From assembly GCA_021229015.1 (NCBI GenBank), contig CM037785.1:898080-962079 (forward strand): DNA of 64,000 nucleotides, written 5' to 3'. Shown piece by piece: positions 31,880 through 39,476 of the stretch. Below the pieces are notes generated by a model that was not told the DNA's origin, searched no databases, and saw only the letters and a program-made list of their open reading frames with translations. Position 1 is the stretch's first letter. Each line of letters opens with the position of its first letter. The position numbers were made by a program, and so were the translations under genes. The DNA is from Solen grandis (lineage: Eukaryota > Mollusca > Bivalvia > Adapedonta > Solenidae).

Positions 31880-32232
31880 ATTTTCCGAATGATTTCACCA
31901 GCAAGAGGTATAATTGTTTTGGCTAAGAGTGGTGCAAGTGCCAGCAGGGGTAGAAAACCACCTTTCTGATTGAGAATGATTTTCTTTTTTCGAACTGATG
32001 CTTTCTTGGTCGCTAACTGTCGGAGGTGTTGTCTCTTAGAATGCAATCGACGCTTCTGAGCCTCTGACAGTGGTACATTGCCTTTTAAAATGTTGTGACA
32101 ACATTCAGCAATACAATCCACCAATTCTTTTGGTGCTTCTTGAATAATCTTCTTTCGAAATTTGGGCGAGGCTTCTGTCAAAGCAAGCAACATTTTGCCA
32201 TGTTTACGAACGAGTGGTTGTTTGCGCTTCAT
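31876..32232 (-). CDS. basic Polinton protein with QKGGFLP motif and hydrophobic tail
   Basis: The 118-residue protein has a helical basic N-terminal domain (GKMLLALTEASPKFRKKIIQ), then LSEAQKRRLHSKRQHLRQLA, IILNQKGGFLPLLALAPLLA and a hydrophobic end. The same domain plan appears in the first 100 residues of its neighbour (32290-33171), so the two are paralogues. A membrane-active or minor virion role is plausible. TATAAATA (32267-32274) lies 35 nt before the ATG. Confidence 0.7.
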   Translation of the reverse strand: MKRKQPLVRKHGKMLLALTEASPKFRKKIIQEAPKELVDCIAECCHNILKGNVPLSEAQKRRLHSKRQHLRQLATKKASVRKKKIILNQKGGFLPLLALAPLLAKTIIPLAGEIIRKI

Positions 32233-32266
32233 GATGACAAATGATGATGAAATGTTTGGTCTCTTT

Positions 32267-32274
32267 TATTTATA
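32267..32274 (-). promoter_or_regulatory. TATA box, also a possible AATAAA for the gene upstream
   Basis: Minus-strand GTATAAATAAAAG starts 16 nt after the stop codon of the 293-aa gene and 35-42 nt before the ATG of the 118-aa gene. The same bases offer a TATA box to one gene and AATAAA to the other. Confidence 0.55.
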
Positions 32275-32289
32275 CCACTGTTGAAGGGC

Positions 32290-33171
32290 TTATAAAGCGA
32301 TATTGCCAGCACTACTCAGTGGTCCTGAATTTCTCATCGCAGTAACGGCAGTAGGTAATGGGGAATGGAGACTTGGGATTGGTGAAAATCTTGATGATGA
32401 TGATGATGATGATGATGAACGCCCACTTGAAGAATTGGAAAGGTCAAACAATTGTCGTCGAACTGTAGGGTTTGGTGAAACCGTCATTGATCCTTGTGGT
32501 GTAGCCAACCCAGACCTCATCGAACTTCTATTAGAACGGGTAGTAGATGAGGTCAGTGGAGAGAATTGGGCCACAAGAGGTGATGCTTTGGATGATGTCC
32601 CTGATGTAACATCACGTCGAATCAGTATGGGGGACACTTTTGGTGTTCCAGTTGATACAGAGCGTTTTCTTCTTACAGTGACAAATCGGTCATGAGGCAA
32701 TGTCTGCTTCTTCCTTGTTTGTTTCCTTACTGGTGACTTGCGTTTGGTTGGCTGTTTTCGTGGTTGTTGTCGTGACCGTTTCCTGGCTGGTGACTTTCGT
32801 TTGGGTGGTTGTTTTCTTGCTACTGGACCAAATTTTCTCACAGCTTTGGTCCCGTTCCATCGAAGCAGTGTACGAATGATGGTGCCCCCAAGGAAACCTC
32901 CACCGCCAGGTTTTAAAATAAGTTGTCGTTTTGTGGCCAGATCCACATGTTGATCAGCTAACTGTCTTAAAATGTCTTTGTTGCGTTCCATAAAATTCAT
33001 CGTCTGTTTTGGCACGGTTACTTTTTTCTCTAAGATGAGTCGTGCAGCTAAGGTGAACCATTTCACCATCTCTGTTAATCCTGATTCTACCAGCTCTTGT
33101 CGTTTCGTTGGGTTCTTTTCCCGACTCAACGATTCTAGAGCTTTGATCACTGTATGTGGTGTGTTTTCCAT
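32290..33171 (-). CDS. protamine-like core protein fused to a QKGGFLP-type domain
   Basis: Residues 1-105 match the plan of the 118-aa neighbour: a helical part, then RNKDILRQLADQHVDLATKR and LILKPGGGGFLGGTIIRTLL. Residues about 110-160 are extremely basic with a repeated KRKSPARK / KRKSPVRK unit, as in histone tails or adenovirus major core protein. The rest is Ser/Thr/Pro-rich with an uninterrupted run of nine Ser near residue 255. A DNA-condensing virion core role is likely by composition. TATAAAA (33216-33222) lies 45 nt before the ATG, inside the end of the ATPase gene. Intact, 293 aa. Confidence 0.7.
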   Translation of the reverse strand: MENTPHTVIKALESLSREKNPTKRQELVESGLTEMVKWFTLAARLILEKKVTVPKQTMNFMERNKDILRQLADQHVDLATKRQLILKPGGGGFLGGTIIRTLLRWNGTKAVRKFGPVARKQPPKRKSPARKRSRQQPRKQPTKRKSPVRKQTRKKQTLPHDRFVTVRRKRSVSTGTPKVSPILIRRDVTSGTSSKASPLVAQFSPLTSSTTRSNRSSMRSGLATPQGSMTVSPNPTVRRQLFDLSNSSSGRSSSSSSSSSRFSPIPSLHSPLPTAVTAMRNSGPLSSAGNIAL

Positions 33172-33215
33172 GGTAGCTGTATCCTTAATGATGATCGGGT
33201 GTCATGTTCCTGTCA

Positions 33216-33222
33216 TTTTATA
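33216..33222 (-). promoter_or_regulatory. TATA box of the core-protein gene
   Basis: Minus-strand CAGTATAAAATGAC, 45 nt upstream of ATG 33171, overlaps the last codons of the ATPase. Confidence 0.55.
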
Positions 33223-33871
33223 CTGTAGTGTAGACGATCGGTCCTCGATCTTCACCTGTTACCCACCGATGGAACACATCTGTTCTTAAACGATTCTGGT
33301 CGGGTGTTGTTCTTGGATGAAAGTCAATGATAAGATATCCATGAGGTGTAGAGGTTGCATCTTGATACGCCATCACCAAATGGGGTAGTTGTATTTGGTT
33401 CGCAAGTGTTTTGATCTGACCTTTATCTCTTGTGTTTTGAAATAATACCATGTAGTGTGCATTCAAGCTGATGGTACGACTAGCCTTGGATTGTTGGAAC
33501 ATGTTTTGTGTGATGTAAATGACAGTGGCATTTCTATGGTGTCCCTTTCGCGTGAACCATAATTTAATTTTCTCCTCATCTTTTTCTCCTAACATATCAT
33601 CAAATATGACGATGTGTGGTAAGGTTGTATCGTCTACTATCTCTTCATCATCCTCAGGGATACCCTGAATGAATTTGATAGCTTCACGTTTTTGTAACTG
33701 TGCGTAGGCACTTTGCCATTCTTTGTAACACCAGACGATGCGTTGTGGTACCACATGAAATAAATCGGTTTTGTACTCAATAAGTTTTTTTACAAATTGA
33801 GTTTTTCCTGAACCACTTGGCCCTGAGATGAAAATGTTACTAGGATGTTGAAAAAGTAAACTACTTTCCAT
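33218..33871 (-). CDS. A32/FtsK-like genome packaging ATPase
   Basis: The 217-residue protein has Walker A GPSGSGKT (residues 17-24) and Walker B PHIVIFDDML (Asp91-Asp92), and the downstream NATVIYITQNMF block of the family. This class pumps DNA into preformed capsids in Polinton-like and other double-jelly-roll viruses. The length is normal and the frame is intact. CTATAAAG (33909-33916) lies 38 nt upstream of the ATG. Confidence 0.92.
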   Translation of the reverse strand: MESSLLFQHPSNIFISGPSGSGKTQFVKKLIEYKTDLFHVVPQRIVWCYKEWQSAYAQLQKREAIKFIQGIPEDDEEIVDDTTLPHIVIFDDMLGEKDEEKIKLWFTRKGHHRNATVIYITQNMFQQSKASRTISLNAHYMVLFQNTRDKGQIKTLANQIQLPHLVMAYQDATSTPHGYLIIDFHPRTTPDQNRLRTDVFHRWVTGEDRGPIVYTTV

Positions 33872-33908
33872 GATGGTCCAAGAAATAATAACAGCATTGA
33901 CATGACAA

Positions 33909-33916
33909 CTTTATAG
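33909..33916 (-). promoter_or_regulatory. TATA box of the ATPase gene
   Basis: Minus-strand CTATAAAG lies 38 nt before ATG 33871. The spacing is like the other element promoters (about 30-45 nt), implying very short leaders. Confidence 0.6.
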
Positions 33917-34029
33917 TTCTGATTGAATTCCAAGTACACGCACAGCCAACAACACAGCTCTACGCCATGGATTCCGAATTGGAGTTATCTTTTTTTCCTG
34001 TAGTGAAGTATTTCCCATGTTTTGGCTTC

Positions 34030-34650
34030 TCATTCGTCTTGCAAGTACTCTGCGTAGTATCTTATTTTGTAGGTGTCCCAGAGGGATTCGTCTCCCAACT
34101 CAAACCTTTCTAAGTTGTTGAAATCGGGATCTTGAAAGAACTGTTCACTAGGATTTGGCCTCGTTTGTTTGAATATTGCGGCGCACTGTTTACCAAAAAT
34201 GTTAAACACTTGTTCACAAGTGATAGGTTCTGGAGTCAGTAAAATGGCACGTATATCCTCTGGTGTGTCGTTCCGGTAGTTAATCGCAAATCTGAGATAC
34301 ATACGCTTATCAAAACGGTTCAGTTTCTCCACTGTATCAATGTTTAGGGTATCAATGTATATGTACCACACGTCAGAGATCAGGTTGCGTAGCAGGTTGT
34401 AAATGGCAAAAATCCGTTGAAAGACCACACGTTTATAGCTGCTTGGAAGATCACGCCCTCGTACATCACTAAAGATATCATAAACTTGGTTTAAACAAGA
34501 GGGATCCTCCATCGTCTGGTGAATTATTCTGTTTCCAACGCGCTGTGCCCAAGTAAAAAATAACTCGTTGCAAAATGCAGCAGGTTTCTTATTAGCTTCA
34601 ACGAGATGTCTGTAGATCATCTGTTGCATTTCTACTGGTAGAATGTTCAT
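34030..34650 (-). CDS. helical protein with F-box-like N-terminus, unknown
   Basis: The open frame reaches 34806 but overlaps the end of the polymerase gene. I choose ATG 34650 (206 aa, MNILPVEMQQMIYRHLVEAN), 61 nt after the polymerase stop. The opening LPVEMQQMIYRHL has the spacing of an F-box first helix, which would link it to ubiquitin ligase recruitment; the rest (FAIYNLLRNLISDVWYIYID, FNIFGKQCAAIFKQ) is helical and unrecognised. No TATA box is evident, so it may be expressed from the polymerase transcript. Intact. Confidence 0.55.
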   Translation of the reverse strand: MNILPVEMQQMIYRHLVEANKKPAAFCNELFFTWAQRVGNRIIHQTMEDPSCLNQVYDIFSDVRGRDLPSSYKRVVFQRIFAIYNLLRNLISDVWYIYIDTLNIDTVEKLNRFDKRMYLRFAINYRNDTPEDIRAILLTPEPITCEQVFNIFGKQCAAIFKQTRPNPSEQFFQDPDFNNLERFELGDESLWDTYKIRYYAEYLQDE

Positions 34651-34711
34651 CGTGAATCTCCGTATGTTTCCACCACCGTTCAGGCTATGCACACGATCAC
34701 AAGCCAACTGG

Positions 34712-37700
34712 TTATGACGGTTGGTAACCGTACGGCACTGTCTTATATTTGTCCACGACCACGCGTTTTGTATACACTGAGCGGAACGTCTTGGTCTGTG
34801 TCTCACTGATCACTTTGCGATTTCTATGTCTCTTGATTCGGGATTCATATTCGATGACTGCCTTGTAATGTTTGCGATCTTGTACACAGTCGACCATAGT
34901 CTTAAAATTGACTTTCTATCTAGCATTGTAATCCAAAGTGATGCCTTTTACTTTGCATTTCTGATGTCGATTTCCTTTTTCATCGATATATTCATACCCA
35001 TAGTTTTTTGGTCCTAATGCCACGAATTTGACAATGCGTCCATGTGGTACTTCATCTGTCCACTTTCCCAACTGGCTCTCTTCAATTGGAATGTTGTACT
35101 GGTCAGGGTCATAGATGTACATACAACTGTCTGTGTCAAAATACAGTACCCGATCTCCAAGTTTTTCCAACTGGGTGTAAAGTTCAAGTCGAGCATAGGA
35201 CGTAACGAAGGCAGCTACCACTGGATTTGAAGATGAATGGGGCTGTGTTGCGTCTGTTTCATCCGAGTAATTCACCAACATGAAGTTGTCATGATCGAAA
35301 ATCTCGGCAAACTGCACAGTGACATGACGGTCGGAAAGTAGGTCATACAACCGGTTCACCTTAGTCACATACTCGGTTTTGGTTTGAACATTGTTTTGTG
35401 CATTCTTACCCCACAAACAGTTCAACATGGTTTTGGCAAACGCTCTTTTTCCTTTGTTCTTTTTCACGTTGTCGAGCCAGATACCCTCTATCTGAAAGTA
35501 ATTCTGTTTAAAGCGGGCTTCATCATCTTCTGTTTTTACCCAATTAGGGTAACCACTTGCTTCTTGTTTCAATTTCAAGTATTTGTTAATATACTGTTTA
35601 TACACATCTTTACTCCATGCGTCCCAGTGCCAGATGTGGAAGACGTCTACCAATTGGTATCCTACCTCAAGAGCTTTGGCTATTTCCACATGGGTCCAGG
35701 TACCTGTCAACATGCGTTTGTACAGAGTGTGATTGCATTTTTCACACTCTTCCTCAGCACAGGTACGGCACAGTGTAAAGATCATTTTCTTGTTACAGTG
35801 AATAGGTAGGACTGGTAGCCACAGGTCTTGTGGTGGCAATACACGACATTTGATGAGTCCCTTGTACATTCCAATGTTGTTTATATCAATCATCTCTTGA
35901 CTTAAGATGTCGGGATGTCCCACGGGGTATGCTTTGTACTTGTTCACGAATGGATACAGTGAGCAAATGTCAGCATACTTAATTTCTTCCTTGGTGGTTG
36001 TATCCACTTCATGGTATAATTGAACGGCATTGGTTCGTCCACCAAACAAAGCATCCCGAGGTAAAATAGGTTCTTGGAAGGGAAAGAAACGGTTCACAGT
36101 ATCTCTGTATTCTGGTTCAATCTTGCATTTCTGATCAAAGTCACATTCCCACATTACAACTGTGTTGTAACCTTGTTGAGACAAGTCTTTCAACCGAAAG
36201 GTTGTGGCATTGTATAACTGCTCCATAGTTTGAAGTGTGTAACCGTTCACACTGTCTCTCCTTGGGTATCATTTTGGACATCCGTGTGTCCAGCACCCCA
36301 TGAATTCGTATACGGTGTTCGTCTCTTTGTGGAATCCGTCAACGTAATAGGGTCTAATTTGTACTTCACCTCCATTTAATGCATGGCGAATGTGCTTATT
36401 CTCAATGGAAGCAGTTGTTTCTATCCAACGAATCCCTTTGATTGAGTATCGAGTTTTGTTTGGATACCCGTCATCAGAGATTACAGCCAAGGTCTTTGGA
36501 GGCATTGAATTTTTACGCCAAGCTTTGTTGCACACTTGAGCTAGAGTGGTCGCTTCCAGGAACGGATCAATTTGGTCACTGACCAACAGTTCTTTCCTAA
36601 ACTCTCCACAACCTCGTCTCAAGATGTCCACATCTGATTTGCAGTACTTTTGCATTTCTAACTGAAAGTGAAACACAGCCTTTTGTGCCACTTTTGCATT
36701 GTACCATTTCAGAAACGCTTCTCTCTTGTCAGGTTTCATGCTGTCGGGTCTGTAAAAATGTACGGGGAGATAGTCTCCAATGTAGTCTTGGTATTCATCC
36801 GTGTTGGCATAAAATGGAAACCATCCTTTTGCCATCTCAGTCAATCCAAACGTGTCGGGGAAATCGGACAAAGGCATGTTGAGAAAACTCAGTGAGTCGA
36901 TGAATCTCACTTGATGGGCTTTCATCATTAGAATTTTGCTTCCATTCATGATCAATTCTGGTTTGGCTGTATCATGTGTCAGTAAGTGCCTCAAAATAAA
37001 CTGTGCATCGTATCCTTGTGAGTTGTGAGCAATCACTGTGGTACCTTTGTGACTGGGTTGAAACAGCCATGCACAAAATTCTGACAAAGTGTTGTTACCA
37101 CGAAATATTTTTTCTCTTGGCTCATCCACAGCTTCGCATTTCTGACACGGGTTTTTCATGGATTGACACATACAGTCTCCACAAGCACGTTGAGCAACAC
37201 AAAAGTGTTCACCTACCACAATTGATCGTGCCAAACACATACTGTCGTGAACATTGTCTATCTTTACCATACTTCGTTTGACTTTGGACATGTTCTCAAT
37301 GCTTAGGTGCGATCCAAACGTTCTTTTTGTTCTTCCACCTCCCTCGGGCATAATGACATGTGTCATTTCTAACTGGAGATGCCCGTCATGAATCTCAAAC
37401 TTGTGGTTGCTTTGTGATACTTTCTCTATTTCGTTCAACAGCGTATCTCCTGAAATGTGTGTTGCATTCCCGAATGGAATGTGGATACCAAATGCTAGGT
37501 CAGGATGATTTATGGAGATACGAATTTGATCGTTGTCATTGACCCGTGCTTCTCTGTATAACTGTTTCACCATGTCATTGAAAAGTTGATGAGTAAATTC
37601 AAACGGTTTTTTATATCTTTCAAATGTAACATCGTACACGTGGCCATTCGTTTTAAACTTTCTTGAAGTTCTCTGTGACCGTGGCTGTATGGAATAATAT

Positions 37701-37768
37701 TCCCGTATATCACTCTTGGTCTTTTTTGCAGGTGGCTCATCATCGCTGCTTTCTTCACTACTCGACAT
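34712..37768 (-). pseudogene. protein-primed DNA polymerase B (pPolB), two nonsense codons
   Basis: pPolB replicates the element from protein-capped ends. One frame of about 1,019 codons runs from ATG 37768 to the stop at 34712. Visible are exonuclease blocks IAHNSQGYDAQFIL (residues 246-258) and YCKSDVDIL, the palm motif A YADICSLYP, motif B FAKTMLNCLWGKNAQ, motif C YFDTDSCMYIY and the end DKYKTVPYGY. TGA at 36269-36271 falls right after THGCPK, where the family normally has Cys, and TAG at 34916-34918 follows ITLDYNAR. All catalytic motifs are preserved. The polymerase cannot be full length without readthrough, so it is called a pseudogene; two stops in otherwise clean sequence indicate recent decay. 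Confidence 0.93.
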
Positions 37769-37903
37769 CGTTGTGATTATAAGTAAGTGAGCAAAGCTTT
37801 TCTATACATCTAAGCTCCGCCCACCTGATCTCAGGCCTATAAAGTGCGGTGTGACCCGTCCACTTCATCACTCTCAAACCTGATTCAGACTGCTCTGTTC
37901 AGA
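37769..37903. promoter_or_regulatory. divergent promoter between pPolB and the zinc-knuckle gene
   Basis: Toward the plus strand there is CTATAAAG (37837-37844), 60 nt before ATG 37904. Toward pPolB there is GTATAGAAAAG (about 37796-37807), 28-38 nt before ATG 37768, and a second TATAAT nearer the ATG. The accessory GTAGGTCAATCC module is absent here. Confidence 0.55.
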
Positions 37904-38446
37904 ATGACCTGCAATACATTTGAGTTCTGGGTGAAAGGACAACTACAAGCTATCAGTGACAAGCTGATCAGACTAGAAACAGAAAGACAAGTGACATGCT
38001 ACCGCTGTCAGGAAAAGGGGCATTATGCATCGGCATGTACGAAGAAAGCTTCAACACCTCAAACAGTACGGGTGTGCTACCGTTGTCATGAACCGGGACA
38101 TTTTGTTTCTAATTGCCCAAAACCTGCAGTGTGCTACAGCTGTCACGAACAAGGCCACTTTGCATCCGCTTGTCCTAAGAAAGGAATGAATAGTACTGTA
38201 CCTACAGTAAACGCACAGACGGACAGTGAAATGCAGAAAATGGACGTAGTTGAGACAGTGCCACAGACGGACAGTGATGTTGAGTTACTAGAGGCTGCCT
38301 CTGAGTTGGAGAAACCTACCGTAAAACCCAAGAAACGCAAGAGAAGCGTCAACACATGCATCGTGTGTCCTGAGGCTCACCCATCAACAAGCAGTACAGA
38401 GTGTAACCGACCAGCTAAGAAGCGAAAAATGACATTTGAACACTAG
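37904..38446 (+). CDS. triple CCHC zinc-knuckle protein with nuclear signals
   Basis: The 180-residue protein (start ATG 37904, after the TATA box; the upstream GTG frame is rejected) has a short coiled N-terminus, then three CX2CX4HX4C knuckles: CYRCQEKGHYASAC (32-45), CYRCHEPGHFVSNC (58-71) and CYSCHEQGHFASAC (77-90). An acidic Ser/Thr linker follows, then KPKKRKR, a further Cys/His cluster (CIVCPEAHPSTSSTEC) and PAKKRKM. CCHC knuckles bind single-stranded nucleic acid, so a role in replication or RNA binding is likely. It has AATAAA at 38544-38549 and no sense-strand stem-loop. Confidence 0.8.
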   Translation: MTCNTFEFWVKGQLQAISDKLIRLETERQVTCYRCQEKGHYASACTKKASTPQTVRVCYRCHEPGHFVSNCPKPAVCYSCHEQGHFASACPKKGMNSTVPTVNAQTDSEMQKMDVVETVPQTDSDVELLEAASELEKPTVKPKKRKRSVNTCIVCPEAHPSTSSTECNRPAKKRKMTFEH

Positions 38447-38543
38447 ACTTGAAAAAAAACAAAGTTGTGTTATGTTCATTATTTGCTGTATGACGCACGT
38501 TTAATTCATTGTTGCTGTATGACACATGTTTGTTGTTAAACAC

Positions 38544-38549
38544 AATAAA
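38544..38549 (+). terminator. AATAAA of the zinc-knuckle gene
   Basis: Plus-strand AATAAA lies about 100 nt after the stop codon. The predicted mRNA end overlaps, on the opposite strand, the stem-loop and downstream element of gene E, so the two transcripts converge. Confidence 0.6.
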
Positions 38550-38557
38550 AATCATAT

Positions 38558-38611
38558 GACAATTGTAATAGTTATCCTTTCTACATCATTGTAATGGTCC
38601 TGAAAAGGACC
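38558..38611 (-). promoter_or_regulatory. histone-type 3' stem-loop, copy 5 (compensated stem)
   Basis: Minus-strand GGTCCTTTTCAGGACC (38596-38611) has changed the third pair from C-G to T-A on both arms, keeping all six pairs and the TTTC loop. GTAGAAAGGATAAC and ACAATTGTC follow at the usual spacing, although the sequence in between has diverged. An AATAAA lies just upstream, in the leader to the loop. It starts 19 nt after the stop codon of gene E. Confidence 0.8.
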
Positions 38612-38630
38612 GTTATTTATTGAGAAGTGT

Positions 38631-38846
38631 CTAGCACTCACTCAAATACAAATACCGCCAGTAATGCCTGCTGGCTTCTGGATATGCCAGGTAAAACCCT
38701 GACAAATCCGGGTACAATGGCAAAGGGGGTAAACTCGGGTACAAGTTGACACCCTCTTCCTTTATACCCTCTTCCTTGACTTCTACTTTCTTCTCCTTTC
38801 GTAACGCCTTCCTTGCACGTCGGAATAACTTACGAAGGAACTTCAT
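38631..38846 (-). CDS. Polinton accessory protein E, cationic helix plus two LYPxL motifs
   Basis: No family recognised. The open frame reaches 38924, but its first 26 codons run through the promoter repeat and the TATA box (38881-38886), so the start is ATG 38846, giving 71 residues. The N-terminus is a strongly basic amphipathic helix (MKFLRKLFRRARKALRKEKK), followed by an acidic repeat and then LYPSL (35-39) and LYPDL (44-48) around PPLP. LYPxL peptides are the known binding sites for ALIX/ESCRT in enveloped viruses and host proteins. The end is Tyr-rich. Membrane association plus ESCRT recruitment is a plausible inference. Confidence 0.65.
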   Translation of the reverse strand: MKFLRKLFRRARKALRKEKKVEVKEEGIKEEGVNLYPSLPPLPLYPDLSGFYLAYPEASRHYWRYLYLSEC

Positions 38847-38880
38847 GGTGAAGAATGAATACATACACAGCATTACACAA

Positions 38881-39060
38881 TTTATAGTCAAGAAAAAGTA
38901 GGTTAGTAGGTCAATCCACCCCAAATGTCAAGGCCGAAGACAATGCTATCTAACTCAGGTCAAGGTCGAACACATCATTTTTTTTTATTGGATGAAAAAA
39001 TAACGTTCTCAGATTGGTGTGCGCCAACACAAGAAAGTAGGTCAATCCGGTACTATAAAA
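38881..39060. promoter_or_regulatory. accessory promoter module 3, divergent between genes E and F
   Basis: Toward gene F: GTAGGTCAATCC (38906-38917), CAGGTCAAGGT, ATTGGATGA, an AACGTTCTCAGATTGGTGT inverted CCAAT block, GTAGGTCAATCC (39037-39048) and TATAAAA (39054-39060), 41 nt before ATG 39101. Toward gene E: TATAAA at 38881-38886. It is homologous to modules 1 and 2 but about 11 bp longer between the GTAGGTCAATCC boxes. Confidence 0.75.
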
Positions 39061-39100
39061 CAGTGCACATACTCTATACTTTATTATTCATGATTGAAAC

Positions 39101-39439
39101 ATGAGACCGTACACACGTATGTCCACCCCAGACTTGCTAAAATTGTTCCTCGACAATCCCAGCTATGAGGAACAAGAGAGCGACCCAGACAGCTATCACG
39201 ACCAAGTTGATGTGTATGATCAATATCTCACTCTTATAAAAAGGGGAGATCTCCCTAATTACCTGTCAGTTACCTTTGAAGATGTACCATTTACCCTACT
39301 ACAGGAATCGGGAGACAGCCTGAACTTCATAGGTGACAAGGATCTAACCCGTTGTCATTTGCATCTCCTTGCAGGATGGATGAAGAGATATGTCATGGGA
39401 TGGAACTGTACAACGTGTGGTATGGACCACAATATGTGA
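39101..39439 (+). CDS. Polinton accessory protein F, acidic, unknown
   Basis: No family recognised. The 112-residue protein is acidic in the first half (YEEQESDPDSYHDQVDVYDQ) and ends with a possible CxxC site (NCTTCGMDHN). The stop codon lies at the junction of a 35-39-bp tandem duplication (39399-39472), so the C-terminus may have been lengthened or shortened by it. It is driven by promoter module 3 and ended by the right-TIR stem-loop. Confidence 0.6.
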   Translation: MRPYTRMSTPDLLKLFLDNPSYEEQESDPDSYHDQVDVYDQYLTLIKRGDLPNYLSVTFEDVPFTLLQESGDSLNFIGDKDLTRCHLHLLAGWMKRYVMGWNCTTCGMDHNM

Positions 39440-39472
39440 TGGGACTGTACAACGTGTGGTATGGACCACAAT
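39399..39472 (+). repeat. tandem duplication across the end of gene F
   Basis: The block starting GATGGAACTGTACAACGTGT recurs as GATGGGACTGTACAACGTGT 39 bp later, each ending in GGACCACAAT. The first unit encodes the last codons and part of the stop of gene F; the second lies between stop codon and stem-loop. Confidence 0.85.
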
Positions 39473-39476
39473 TAAT

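Noticed and set aside
34651..34806. N-terminal extension of the F-box-like protein
   Set aside because: It is antisense-free but overlaps the conserved C-terminal codons of pPolB in another frame, and shows no homology-like composition; ATG 34650 is better placed.
36269..36271. TGA at a usual Cys position in pPolB as a selenocysteine or recoded codon
   Set aside because: A second stop (TAG) occurs in the same gene, other genes of the element use TGA as a normal stop, and I see no SECIS-like structure. Nonsense mutation is simpler.
35042..37542. Many plus-strand ORFs opposite pPolB
   Set aside because: They are shadows of the conserved polymerase frame and have no motifs of their own.
38847..38924. 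26-codon N-terminal extension of accessory protein E
   Set aside because: These codons are the shared promoter repeat and its TATA box, homologous to non-coding sequence in the other two modules.
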